From contig JAMPUU010000014.1 in assembly GCA_030144965.1 (NCBI GenBank), positions 129,822 through 193,821 of the forward strand: 64,000 nt of DNA, read 5' to 3'. The stretch comes from Nitrospira sp. BO4 (GTDB taxonomy: Bacteria; Nitrospirota; Nitrospiria; Nitrospirales; Nitrospiraceae). Made by a program: the position numbers and the translations under genes. The notes below the pieces were generated by a model. That model saw nothing but the letters and a program-made list of their open reading frames with translations, was not told the DNA's origin and ran no database searches. Positions within the stretch are counted from its first letter, which is position 1. Every line of letters starts with the position of its first letter. This document shows positions 18,764-26,940 of this stretch, one piece after another.

Positions 18764-20359
18764 TCAGCGTTTCGATGACTTCGCGCGCCCCTTTTTCAGC
18801 TTGTTTGAAGCGTTCTTGGTTTTCAGGTTCGTCGGCTCATCCGCTGCCCGTGCTGAGTGTCCACTGGGGGCACGGCCGGCCAGCAACATTCGACGTTTAG
18901 CCGCCCACCCCACTCGATTCACTTGTGCGACGCGAGTAATTGCCAATGAATCGGCCGGCACGTCTTGCGTCACGGTTGTCCCAGCCGCCACCACCGCCCC
19001 CTCTCCAATCGTGACCGGCGCAATCAGCTGCGAATCACTCCCCACAAAGACTTGATCCTCAATCACGGTCCGGTGTTTGTTCACACCATCATAATTCACC
19101 GTGATCGTCCCGGCCCCTATATTGACGCCTTTCCCGATTCGGGCATCGCCGAGATACGTGAGGTGATTCGCCTTCGATCCTTCGCCGAGCTCGGCCTTTT
19201 TCATCTCGACGAAATTTCCAACCCTCGCCTTCCGCCGCACGATCGCCCCCGGCCTCAAATGTGCGAACGGTCCCAGATGAGCCTCGTCGTCGACTTGCGA
19301 TTCGCGTAGCACGCAATGATCGAGAATCTCCACATTGTTTCCGATCACGCAATCTGAAATGCAGACCCCGGAACGGATTGTCGTCCCTTCACCGACTATA
19401 GTTTTGCCTTCGAGATTCACGTGTGGGTAGAGCACCGTATCTCGTCCGATAGTGACTCCCGCATCAATCCACACGGAGCCGGGATCTCGCATCGTGACGC
19501 CGGCCTCGAGCCAGCGCTCGCGGATCTGCTGTCTGATGACGTGCTCCGCAGTCGCCAACTGTTGTCGAGTATTGATCCCCAATCCTTCATCGGGATCTTT
19601 GAGAGTGACCGCGGCTACACGCCGCCCTTGAGCCACGGCCATCCGCACAATATCGGTCAGATAATATTCACCCTGAGCATTATTAGGTTCCAGTTTATCG
19701 AGCGCATCGAAGAGAAACTCTCCCGACACGACGTACGTACCCACATTGATTTCGTTGGTGGCCCGCTCTGCTGCGGTCGCATCTCGATCTTCGATGATCT
19801 TCAGCACCTCGCACGAAATCACTCCATCAGCTTTTCGGCTAGACTCCCGACGAATGACCCGTCCATACCCACGGGGATCATCGAGCCTCGCGGTGAGAAT
19901 GGTCACCGATACGCCTTGCGACTGATGAACTTGCAAGAGTTCGCGCGCAGTCTGCTCTTTTAGTAACGGGGTATCACCGTTTAAGATGAGGTAATTGGTC
20001 GGGAGTGCCTCCTTAGCCACGAAAAACACGGAACGGCTCTGCATGACGGCATGGCCGGTCCCGAGTTGTTCGGCCTGCTCGACGAGGCTGACCGCGCTCC
20101 CTCCCGGCTTGTCCGCAATGCCTTCTTCGATGACTTGCCGAACCCTGTCGGCCTGATGTCCGACCACCACCGCAATCCGATGACCCGCTACCTGCAACGC
20201 CACATCGACAGCGTAGAGAACCATCGGCCGTCCTGCGACGTGATGCAGGACTTTCGCTTGGGTGGACCTCATTCGCTTGCCCAGGCCAGCCGCCATCACG
20301 ATCACGCCTAAGCCGGAAATGCGGGAGAGTGTTGTGTGTTGGCCTGCTGACTGTTTCAT
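18764..20359 (-). CDS. glmU: Bifunctional GlmU: GlcN-1-P acetyltransferase / GlcNAc-1-P uridylyltransferase
   Basis: Last two steps to UDP-GlcNAc. 531 residues, longer than the usual ~456. The pyrophosphorylase domain starts at about residue 16 (GLGVIVMAAGLGKRMRST) and runs to about 265. The left-handed beta-helix acetyltransferase follows (hexapeptide repeats such as VWIDAGVTIGRDTVLYPHVN; active-site region NFVEMKKAELGEGSKANHLTY cut here to its core). The extra length is a ~15-residue N-terminus and a Lys-rich tail of about 45 residues after the beta-helix. Start ATG 20359 has only a weak ribosome site. Confidence 0.96.
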   Translation of the reverse strand: MKQSAGQHTTLSRISGLGVIVMAAGLGKRMRSTQAKVLHHVAGRPMVLYAVDVALQVAGHRIAVVVGHQADRVRQVIEEGIADKPGGSAVSLVEQAEQLGTGHAVMQSRSVFFVAKEALPTNYLILNGDTPLLKEQTARELLQVHQSQGVSVTILTARLDDPRGYGRVIRRESSRKADGVISCEVLKIIEDRDATAAERATNEINVGTYVVSGEFLFDALDKLEPNNAQGEYYLTDIVRMAVAQGRRVAAVTLKDPDEGLGINTRQQLATAEHVIRQQIRERWLEAGVTMRDPGSVWIDAGVTIGRDTVLYPHVNLEGKTIVGEGTTIRSGVCISDCVIGNNVEILDHCVLRESQVDDEAHLGPFAHLRPGAIVRRKARVGNFVEMKKAELGEGSKANHLTYLGDARIGKGVNIGAGTITVNYDGVNKHRTVIEDQVFVGSDSQLIAPVTIGEGAVVAAGTTVTQDVPADSLAITRVAQVNRVGWAAKRRMLLAGRAPSGHSARAADEPTNLKTKNASNKLKKGRAKSSKR

Positions 20360-20400
20360 CTCAGAAGATAGGGTATCTCAACAGAGTATCGGGAAACGTT

Positions 20401-21069
20401 CTATCCAATCGGCACACCGGCTTCCGGTTGCTTGACCTGATTCCACTTCGTTTCCGCGTTCAGGGCCGCCACCATCGCGGCGGACGGCGTATAGAGACCG
20501 CCCGAGACAATCAGTTTCATCGCTTCCTCGATACTGATATCAACGGACGAGACTTCCCGTTCCGGCACTAACAGAAAATATCCCGACGTCGGATTCGGTG
20601 AGGTGGGCACATACACATGAATCAATGCATCCTGACCCAATGCCGTCGTCTCACCTTTCGTCATGCCGGTCACGAACGCGAAACAATAATGGCCGTTCTT
20701 CGGGAATTGAATCAAGACGACCCGCCGATACGACCCTCGCTCCGAAAATGAAAGAATATCCATCATGGACTTCAGCGTGGAATAAATCCCACGGACGAGG
20801 GGCAGCCGGTTCAACCAATCCTCCCAGTGACTGACGATCTGGCGTCCGATAAAGTTGGCCGCAAATAACCCGACCAAAAAGATGAGCAGAACCAGGGTAA
20901 TTATCCCCAATCCGGGGATGTAATGATCAGGCACCAATTCCGCGACCGCGTCCCCCAGGATACCATCCACTGCGATGAACAGGGTCTTGAGCACGAGAAT
21001 CGTGCCCCAGATGGGGGTGACAAGGAGAAGGCCCGTCAAAAAATAACGTCTCAGAGCGGTCTTGATCAT
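20401..21069 (-). CDS. DUF502 family membrane protein
   Basis: 222 residues. Two N-terminal membrane segments (about 10-32 and 55-77), then a soluble beta-rich domain with the family-typical PLVRGIYSTLKSMMDILSFS and VYVPTSPNPTSGYFLLVP. Function unknown in the family. It starts the long leftward block and is divergent from tmk. Confidence 0.85.
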   Translation of the reverse strand: MIKTALRRYFLTGLLLVTPIWGTILVLKTLFIAVDGILGDAVAELVPDHYIPGLGIITLVLLIFLVGLFAANFIGRQIVSHWEDWLNRLPLVRGIYSTLKSMMDILSFSERGSYRRVVLIQFPKNGHYCFAFVTGMTKGETTALGQDALIHVYVPTSPNPTSGYFLLVPEREVSSVDISIEEAMKLIVSGGLYTPSAAMVAALNAETKWNQVKQPEAGVPIG

Positions 21070-21271
21070 GAATCACCGGCACCCAGTCGCTGGGGGAACA
21101 TTGAGCTCTTCATCTTACAGAGATCCGGACCGGCCTCGCAAGCGTTTTATTGTAAATTTCAAAGGGTTATGCACTCAAGCCGGACGAATTCCTGAAGGGT
21201 ACCGGTCTTGCTATTCACCCTGGCCTGACATAGGATCACTCCCCGATCGGGGGTTGATACGAACATCGCTC

Positions 21272-21946
21272 ATGGGTAAGGCATCCAGAAAATCGACGGG
21301 CATCTTCATCACGCTGGAAGGCGGTGAAGGAAGTGGGAAAACGACGCATGCTCGGAGGCTGTGTCAGTGGCTGACCGCACAGGGATTGAATGTCCTGCAT
21401 ACCAGAGAGCCGGGCGGCACCATCCTTGCTGAACGGTTGCGCACGATCCTGCTTGAAAATTCTGCGGAGACCATCGCTCCGGAAACGGAGGCCTGGCTCA
21501 TTCTTGCGGCGAGGCGCCAACATGTGGACCATGTCATTAGGCCTGCTCTCGCCGATGGGACGATCGTTGTCTGCGATCGATTCTCAGATTCGACGACGGC
21601 CTACCAGGGGTATGGACGTGGGTTGGACCTTCGAGTGTTACGCACCATGAACGGTTGGGCGACGGGGAAACTGGTCCCCCATCTTACCCTGCTCTTCGAC
21701 GTTCCTATTGCCGTCGGACTCAGGCGTCGGCGGGGCCAGACCTCCTCCCAAAATCGCTTGGATCGAGAAGCTGAACGATTCCACGAGAGTGTGCGAAAGG
21801 GGTTTCACGCTTTAGCAAAGCAAGAGCCTCGGCGCATTATGATGATCGACGCTTCTCGATCCATAGAATCGGTCGAACGCGAAGTAGAATCCCGAGTAAG
21901 CAACTGGCTCAAAACTCACCGTTCCCAAAAGCCAAGGCGCCGATAA
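21272..21946 (+). CDS. tmk: Thymidylate kinase
   Basis: dTMP to dTDP. 224 residues from the ATG at 21272. P-loop GGEGSGKT at 17-24, DR motif in VVCDRFSDSTTAYQGYGRGL, LID region with RRRRGQ. The frame is open far upstream, but only this start gives family length. The ribosome site is weak and an in-frame TTG at 21254 is possible. holB follows after three bases. Confidence 0.95.
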   Translation: MGKASRKSTGIFITLEGGEGSGKTTHARRLCQWLTAQGLNVLHTREPGGTILAERLRTILLENSAETIAPETEAWLILAARRQHVDHVIRPALADGTIVVCDRFSDSTTAYQGYGRGLDLRVLRTMNGWATGKLVPHLTLLFDVPIAVGLRRRRGQTSSQNRLDREAERFHESVRKGFHALAKQEPRRIMMIDASRSIESVEREVESRVSNWLKTHRSQKPRRR

Positions 21947-21949
21947 ACC

Positions 21950-22978
21950 ATGCCCTTCGCAGATATCACCGGCCACGAGCAACCCATCTCCTTGCTCCAG
22001 GCAAGCATACGCAACGGACGGCTGGCCCATGCGTACCTGTTCCACGGCGAAGCCAAGATCGGAAAATTCATGACCGCGGTGAGGTTGGCCCAAGCCTTGA
22101 ACTGCGAGCAGCCCTCTCACGCGGATAATTTGGATAGCTGTGGCCGTTGCCGATCCTGCTTGCAAATCGCCGCACGGACTTACCCGGACTATTCGGTCAT
22201 CGAGCCCGATCCGGAGTTGGCCACGCCGCAGATCAAGATCGAGCAGGTACGCGAAATCGAACAACAGTTCGTCTATCGACCGCTGATCGGTGAACGAAAG
22301 ATCTGCCTGATCGACGACGCCGATCGGCTGACCATCGGGGCCGCCAACGCGCTCCTCAAGACCCTGGAAGAGCCTCCTGGCCATAGTCTTTTCGTCTTGA
22401 CTACGAGCCGGCCTCATGCGCTCCCGATCACTATTCGATCGCGCTGCCAAGCGCTCCGTTTCACCACACCCGCCCGCACGCAAGTAGAAGCGGCGCTGAT
22501 ACTCACGCGAGAACTCTCCCCTGCCGATGCGCGTTTCCTCGCAGTGCTTACCGATGGACGTATCGGAGAAGCTCTCACGACGAATGCTGCGGAAGTTCGA
22601 GCCCGACAACAAGAATGCCTGGCCTTGGTGAAGCCGGAATCTTTGACATCGAGCACCACCGTCCTTTCCGCCGCCGAGAGCCTGGCCAAGACAGACCGGG
22701 GAGAGGAGACGCTCAACTGGCTCACGCGATGGATCCGCGATCTGGTCATCGTCATCGTGGGGGGAGATCAGGACCAGATTCTTCACGACGATCAACTTGC
22801 CGAATTGCGTCGATACGCCCAACGAGCGGACATCGACACTTTGCTCACTCTCTTGAATGACATCGAGCGCATCGAGCAGCAAGCGACGCGGCACTTGAAC
22901 ATGCAGATGGCGCTGGAGACCACGTTTCTTCGCCTGCGCGAAGCGCTTGGCCTAGTCCCGGCTGGAGCCTCCGCCTAG
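21950..22978 (+). CDS. holB: DNA polymerase III subunit delta prime
   Basis: Clamp-loader subunit, 342 residues. The N-terminal AAA+ fold starts PFADITGHEQPISLLQASIR. A degenerate P-loop (GEAKIGKF) suggests it does not hydrolyse ATP, as expected for delta prime. Zinc module: Cys residues in CGRCRSC. Later come LLKTLEEPPGHSLFVLTTSR and the SRC motif in TIRSRCQALRF. The usual tmk-holB pairing is present and metG follows. Confidence 0.93.
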   Translation: MPFADITGHEQPISLLQASIRNGRLAHAYLFHGEAKIGKFMTAVRLAQALNCEQPSHADNLDSCGRCRSCLQIAARTYPDYSVIEPDPELATPQIKIEQVREIEQQFVYRPLIGERKICLIDDADRLTIGAANALLKTLEEPPGHSLFVLTTSRPHALPITIRSRCQALRFTTPARTQVEAALILTRELSPADARFLAVLTDGRIGEALTTNAAEVRARQQECLALVKPESLTSSTTVLSAAESLAKTDRGEETLNWLTRWIRDLVIVIVGGDQDQILHDDQLAELRRYAQRADIDTLLTLLNDIERIEQQATRHLNMQMALETTFLRLREALGLVPAGASA

Positions 22979-23014
22979 CAATAAATACTGCCAACCTGAT
23001 ATCTTGCCTTTATC

Positions 23015-24991
23015 GTGGCAGAAGATAACACCTTTTACATCACCACCCCGATTTACTATGTCAACGATGTCCCGCATATCGGGCACGCCTATACCACTAT
23101 CGCGGCAGATGTGCTGGCGCGCTATTGGCGGCTGCGCGGGCGCGAGGTGTTCTTTCTCACCGGGCTCGATGAACACGGACAAAAAGTTCAGCAGGCTGCC
23201 GCCAAGGCCGGCATCCCCCCGCAGACTCATTGCGACAAACTCGCGCCACAGTTTCAAACACTGTGGCAACGCCTCAACATCTCAAACGAGGCGTTCATCA
23301 GGACGACGGATGCACAGCACACACTCGTCGTCCAACGGTATCTTCAACAACTCTACGACGAGAAGCTGATTTACAAGGATTCCTACACCGGATGGTACTG
23401 CACGTTCGATGAGCGGTTCTGGACCGAGAAAGACGTGGAATCCGGACTCTGTCCGGACTGTAGACGTCCCGTCGAGCAGCTCAGTGAGCACAACTACTTC
23501 TTCAAAATGGGCCAGTACCAAGACCGCCTGCTTGACCACATTAAGACACGTCAGTCGTTTATCAGACCGGATTCTCGTCGCAATGAAGTCCTCGGCTTCC
23601 TCCAAACCCAGAAACTCGGTGATCTTTCAATCTCGCGGCCGAAATCACGGCTGTCTTGGGGAATCGAACTCCCCTTCGATAGCGACTACGTCACCTATGT
23701 TTGGTTCGATGCGCTGGTCAACTACGTGTCCGCGCTGGAGTACCTGCCACGAGAAAAACCGGCTGGGAACCGATTCTGGCCCACCGATGTTCACCTGGTC
23801 GGCAAGGACATCCTGACGACGCACGCGGTGTATTGGTCCACCATGCTGATGGCGTTGAATCTTCCATTACCCGAAACCATCTTCGCCCATGGCTGGTGGA
23901 CGGTGGACGGCGAGAAGATGTCCAAGAGCCGCGGCAACGTCGTCGATCCTTACAAAATATCGGAAGTGTATGGGGTCGATGCTTTTCGCTACTTCTTGCT
24001 CCGTGAAGTGCCGTTCGGGCAGGATGGAGATTTCTCCCTCGCCGCCATGCTCACACGAATCAATAGCGATCTTGCCAATGGTCTCGGCAATCTCCTCAGT
24101 CGCACGTTGACCCTCATTGAACGGACTCAAGCCGGGCTGATACCGAATCCAAAAGAGATCGGGCCGGTAGAGCAAGAGCTGCAACATGCCACGATGACGC
24201 TCTTGAATGAGGTGTTCCCGCGCCATCTGGAGCAGTTGGAGTTCAATCGAGCCTTGGAAGCGATTTGGCAAGTCGTTCAACTGGCCAATCAATATGTCGA
24301 CAAAACTGCGCCTTGGACACTGGCAAAGAATGAGAATGACGCAGAACAACTGAGGACAGTTCTCTACACCATGGCGGAGACCCTCCGCTGCCTCAGCCTG
24401 GCCACGTATCCCTTTATGCCGTCGAGCGCGCAGTCGATCTGTTCTCAGCTTGGCATCTCAGCCGAATTCATATCCCCTTTGCTGAAAAACAAGATCGAAT
24501 GGGGCGGCCTCAGGCCCGGCACTCTTATTCATAAGGGACCGTCACTCTTCCCACGCATCGAATCGAAACCACAAGGAGCCAAATCCGTGAACGACACATC
24601 CGCAACTCCACAGCCGGCCCCTGCTGCAACCGTCACACTCGCTGCTCAAGCAGCAGTGCCCGTGCCGCCGCAGATCACAATCGATGAATTCATGAAGATT
24701 CAGCTCAAGACCGCCAAGGTGCTCTCCGCCGAGCGCGTACCGAAATCGGAAAAGTTAATCAAGCTCCAGGTGTCGCTCGGCACCGAACAGCGTCAAATCG
24801 TCGCGGGCATCGGCAAGAAGTACGAGCCGGACACGCTCGTCGGCAAGACGATCGTCATTGTGGCCAATCTCAAGCCGGCAAAGCTCATGGGTATCGAATC
24901 GCAGGGGATGGTGCTGGCGGCGGGTGATGCCGACGTGCGCGGCCTGCTCACCATTCTGGAAGAAGTCGATCCCGGCACCAAAGTAAAATGA
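23015..24991 (+). CDS. metG: Methionyl-tRNA synthetase
   Basis: 658 residues with a GTG start. HIGH-type motif PHIGHAYTT near residue 20, one Cys pair (CPDC) in the connective domain, KMSKSRGNVV near 300. A C-terminal tRNA-binding (Trbp111/EMAP-like) domain at about 555-658 (IDEFMKIQLKTAKVLSAERV) follows a Pro/Ala-rich linker. The C-terminal domain mediates dimerisation in homologues. The stop overlaps the next gene (ATGA). Confidence 0.97.
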   Translation: MAEDNTFYITTPIYYVNDVPHIGHAYTTIAADVLARYWRLRGREVFFLTGLDEHGQKVQQAAAKAGIPPQTHCDKLAPQFQTLWQRLNISNEAFIRTTDAQHTLVVQRYLQQLYDEKLIYKDSYTGWYCTFDERFWTEKDVESGLCPDCRRPVEQLSEHNYFFKMGQYQDRLLDHIKTRQSFIRPDSRRNEVLGFLQTQKLGDLSISRPKSRLSWGIELPFDSDYVTYVWFDALVNYVSALEYLPREKPAGNRFWPTDVHLVGKDILTTHAVYWSTMLMALNLPLPETIFAHGWWTVDGEKMSKSRGNVVDPYKISEVYGVDAFRYFLLREVPFGQDGDFSLAAMLTRINSDLANGLGNLLSRTLTLIERTQAGLIPNPKEIGPVEQELQHATMTLLNEVFPRHLEQLEFNRALEAIWQVVQLANQYVDKTAPWTLAKNENDAEQLRTVLYTMAETLRCLSLATYPFMPSSAQSICSQLGISAEFISPLLKNKIEWGGLRPGTLIHKGPSLFPRIESKPQGAKSVNDTSATPQPAPAATVTLAAQAAVPVPPQITIDEFMKIQLKTAKVLSAERVPKSEKLIKLQVSLGTEQRQIVAGIGKKYEPDTLVGKTIVIVANLKPAKLMGIESQGMVLAAGDADVRGLLTILEEVDPGTKVK

Positions 24992-25842
24992 CGCAGTCCG
25001 CCCTCGTCCGGTTTGGATTGACCGTCTCGCTCTCCCTGCTTCCCTGCTTTCCGGCTCCAGTCCAAAGCCAAACCCCGCCCGATTCGTCGCTCAACGCTCC
25101 ACACCCGACGACAGTGCTTGTACGGGTCGTCGCTCATGGAGCGATGGTATTGGGCCGCGAGGTGGGTGGAGCTCGCGTGACTATCACCGACATTGCCAGC
25201 GGCCGCATTCTGGCCACCGGCCTGCAGCAAGGAGAGGCCGGCGATCAGAATCAGATCATGCGCACCCCCCACCTGATGGAGGAGCCGATCTACAGTTCTC
25301 GTCCCTCCGCCTCCTTCATCACGACGTTGGAGTTGCAGAAACCGACGGTGGTGGACATCTCCGCCGAAGGGCCGCTGGCCTATCCGGCTTCAATGCAGAA
25401 GACCAGCAAGACGCTTTTATTGATACCGGGGCAGGATCTGACGGATGACGGGATCGTGCTGCATCTCTCTGGCTACCTAGTCCAGATCGAACGACCAAAG
25501 CCGCGAGATCCGTTGATCGCCAAAGACGACGTCAAATTGCGAGCTTCCGTCCGCACCCTATCCGGTTCCTTGGTCCGTCCCCATGGAGATTGGGACTCCA
25601 GAAAAATCCGTATTTATGGAGAGGTCCTGGTCGGTGATCGAATCATCGAGCGATTGCAGATGTTTTACGATGAAGGAAGCCGCACATTCGAAGCTCCGTT
25701 CTTTGTCCCTCCGTCGAGAGAGGCTCCCGACGGAATCAAGCTGCGCGTGATTGCGACCGATCTCTCCACCGGCAATTCAGGGATGGATCAGGCGAACTAC
25801 CCGGTGTTGAGCGAACGTCTCCCATCAAAACCCGTCCGCTAG
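24988..25842 (+). CDS. Exported protein of unknown function
   Basis: 284 residues with a cleavable signal peptide (hydrophobic core about 8-22, cleavage near SQT). The mature part is beta-rich and has Pro-rich linkers; the segment TVLVRVVAHGAMVLGREVGG resembles transthyretin-like or carboxypeptidase-regulatory-like domains, but I cannot assign a family. It overlaps metG by four bases and is probably translated by coupling to it. Confidence 0.7.
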   Translation: MTQSALVRFGLTVSLSLLPCFPAPVQSQTPPDSSLNAPHPTTVLVRVVAHGAMVLGREVGGARVTITDIASGRILATGLQQGEAGDQNQIMRTPHLMEEPIYSSRPSASFITTLELQKPTVVDISAEGPLAYPASMQKTSKTLLLIPGQDLTDDGIVLHLSGYLVQIERPKPRDPLIAKDDVKLRASVRTLSGSLVRPHGDWDSRKIRIYGEVLVGDRIIERLQMFYDEGSRTFEAPFFVPPSREAPDGIKLRVIATDLSTGNSGMDQANYPVLSERLPSKPVR

Positions 25843-25912
25843 TCGCTGCGGATTTTTCGATAAACCTTTGCCAAGGCTTGCCGCATGGCGCAACCCATGC
25901 GAAACTGTATCA

Positions 25913-26851
25913 ATGACGACGCTCGCATCTTACTCACATCTTCGATCACGGCTGCAACTCGCCCTCGCCATCAATGCGGTCATCATTGCGGCTGAGTTCG
26001 TCGGGGGCTGGTTTCTCGACAGCATTGGTCTTATGAGCGACGCGGGGCACAACCTCGTCGATCAGGGATCGCTGTTTCTGGCCCTCTACGCCCATCTCCT
26101 CACCGCACGGCCGGCTTCAGAGAGCCGGACCTTCGGGTATCATCGCGCAGGCATCATCGCGGCATTTTTAAACAGCTTTATCCTTCTGTTGACCGCACTG
26201 GGCATCACGATCGTCGGCCTGAAACGATTGTTCCATCCGGTTCCCGTCGATGGCTCGTGGGTCATGGCGGTCGCCGCCGTCAGTTTTGCCGCCAACCTCG
26301 TGATCGCCCTATTGCTTCAACACGGAGCGAAAGACGATTTGAATATTCGCAGTGCGTTTTGGCACATGTTAGGGGACGCCTGGGTCTCCCTCGGCGTCAT
26401 CGTTAGCGGTGCCGCGATACTCCTGACGGGATGGGCCATCCTGGACCCGCTCGTGAGCTTGCTGGTCGTCGGCGCCATCCTCCGTGGAGCTTGGCCGATC
26501 TTTAAAGAGTCGATGGAAGTCCTCTTGGAGTCGACGCCACCGGGAATCAGCGCGTCGCATGTCGCCGCAACCATGGAAGCCATTCCCGGTGTCAAAAATG
26601 TGCACGATCTTCATATTTGGGCGGTCGAACCTCGGCTGGTCATGCTTACCAGTCACGTCATGATCGAACCTCATCACACGCCTCCGGAGCTGTTGCAGTT
26701 GATCCAGAACCGGATCACAACAGACTTCGGCATCAAACACATGACCATTCAACTGGAAACCGAATGCTGCGATCCTGACGACATGCACTGCGACCTCCGG
26801 AAGCTGACCGAGCAGCACGACGACACACCTACCTTCGCCCACCATCATTGA
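25913..26851 (+). CDS. Cation diffusion facilitator (CzcD/ZitB type)
   Basis: Proton-driven efflux of Zn2+ or similar divalent metals across the inner membrane. 312 residues. Six membrane segments; metal-site motif SDAGHNLVDQ near residue 40, a second HxxxD in FWHMLGDAWVSLGV, and a C-terminal cytoplasmic domain with VHDLHIWAVEPRLVMLTSHV. The tail has Cys-Cys (ETECCDPDDMHC) and a His-rich end (HDDTPTFAHHH), likely metal sensing. ATG 25913 is preferred over a TTG at 25868. Confidence 0.92.
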   Translation: MTTLASYSHLRSRLQLALAINAVIIAAEFVGGWFLDSIGLMSDAGHNLVDQGSLFLALYAHLLTARPASESRTFGYHRAGIIAAFLNSFILLLTALGITIVGLKRLFHPVPVDGSWVMAVAAVSFAANLVIALLLQHGAKDDLNIRSAFWHMLGDAWVSLGVIVSGAAILLTGWAILDPLVSLLVVGAILRGAWPIFKESMEVLLESTPPGISASHVAATMEAIPGVKNVHDLHIWAVEPRLVMLTSHVMIEPHHTPPELLQLIQNRITTDFGIKHMTIQLETECCDPDDMHCDLRKLTEQHDDTPTFAHHH

Positions 26852-26852
26852 T

Positions 26853-26914
26853 GGGCCGGCATCATCCTCGCGTAATCGCTTAGCGAGAACGTGCCCGGCC
26901 TATTTTCCTCTTTT
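26853..26914 (+). terminator. Possible Rho-independent terminator after the cation-efflux gene
   Basis: Imperfect outer stem GGGCCGGCA/TGCCCGGCC (one bulge) enclosing an inner CTCGC/GCGAG stem, followed by TATTTTCCTCTTTT. The position, between the efflux gene and the SIR2-TPR gene, fits a terminator. Confidence 0.45.
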
Positions 26915-26927
26915 CGCGCGGACAGAG

Positions 26928-26933
26928 TACAAT
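26928..26933 (+). promoter_or_regulatory. Possible -10 box just upstream of the SIR2-TPR start
   Basis: TACAAT ends eight bases before the ATG at 26941, so a transcript would begin at about the start codon (leaderless). There is no convincing -35 box and no Shine-Dalgarno sequence. Confidence 0.3.
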
Positions 26934-26940
26934 CGTCCCG

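Noticed and set aside
16877..18770. glmS ribozyme upstream of glmS
   Set aside because: The spacer between glmU and glmS is only 57 bases, too short for the ribozyme.
21812..22894. Open frame of 360 codons on the minus strand
   Set aside because: Antisense to holB and the end of tmk, both certain genes; composition is Arg/Gly-rich as expected of a shadow frame.
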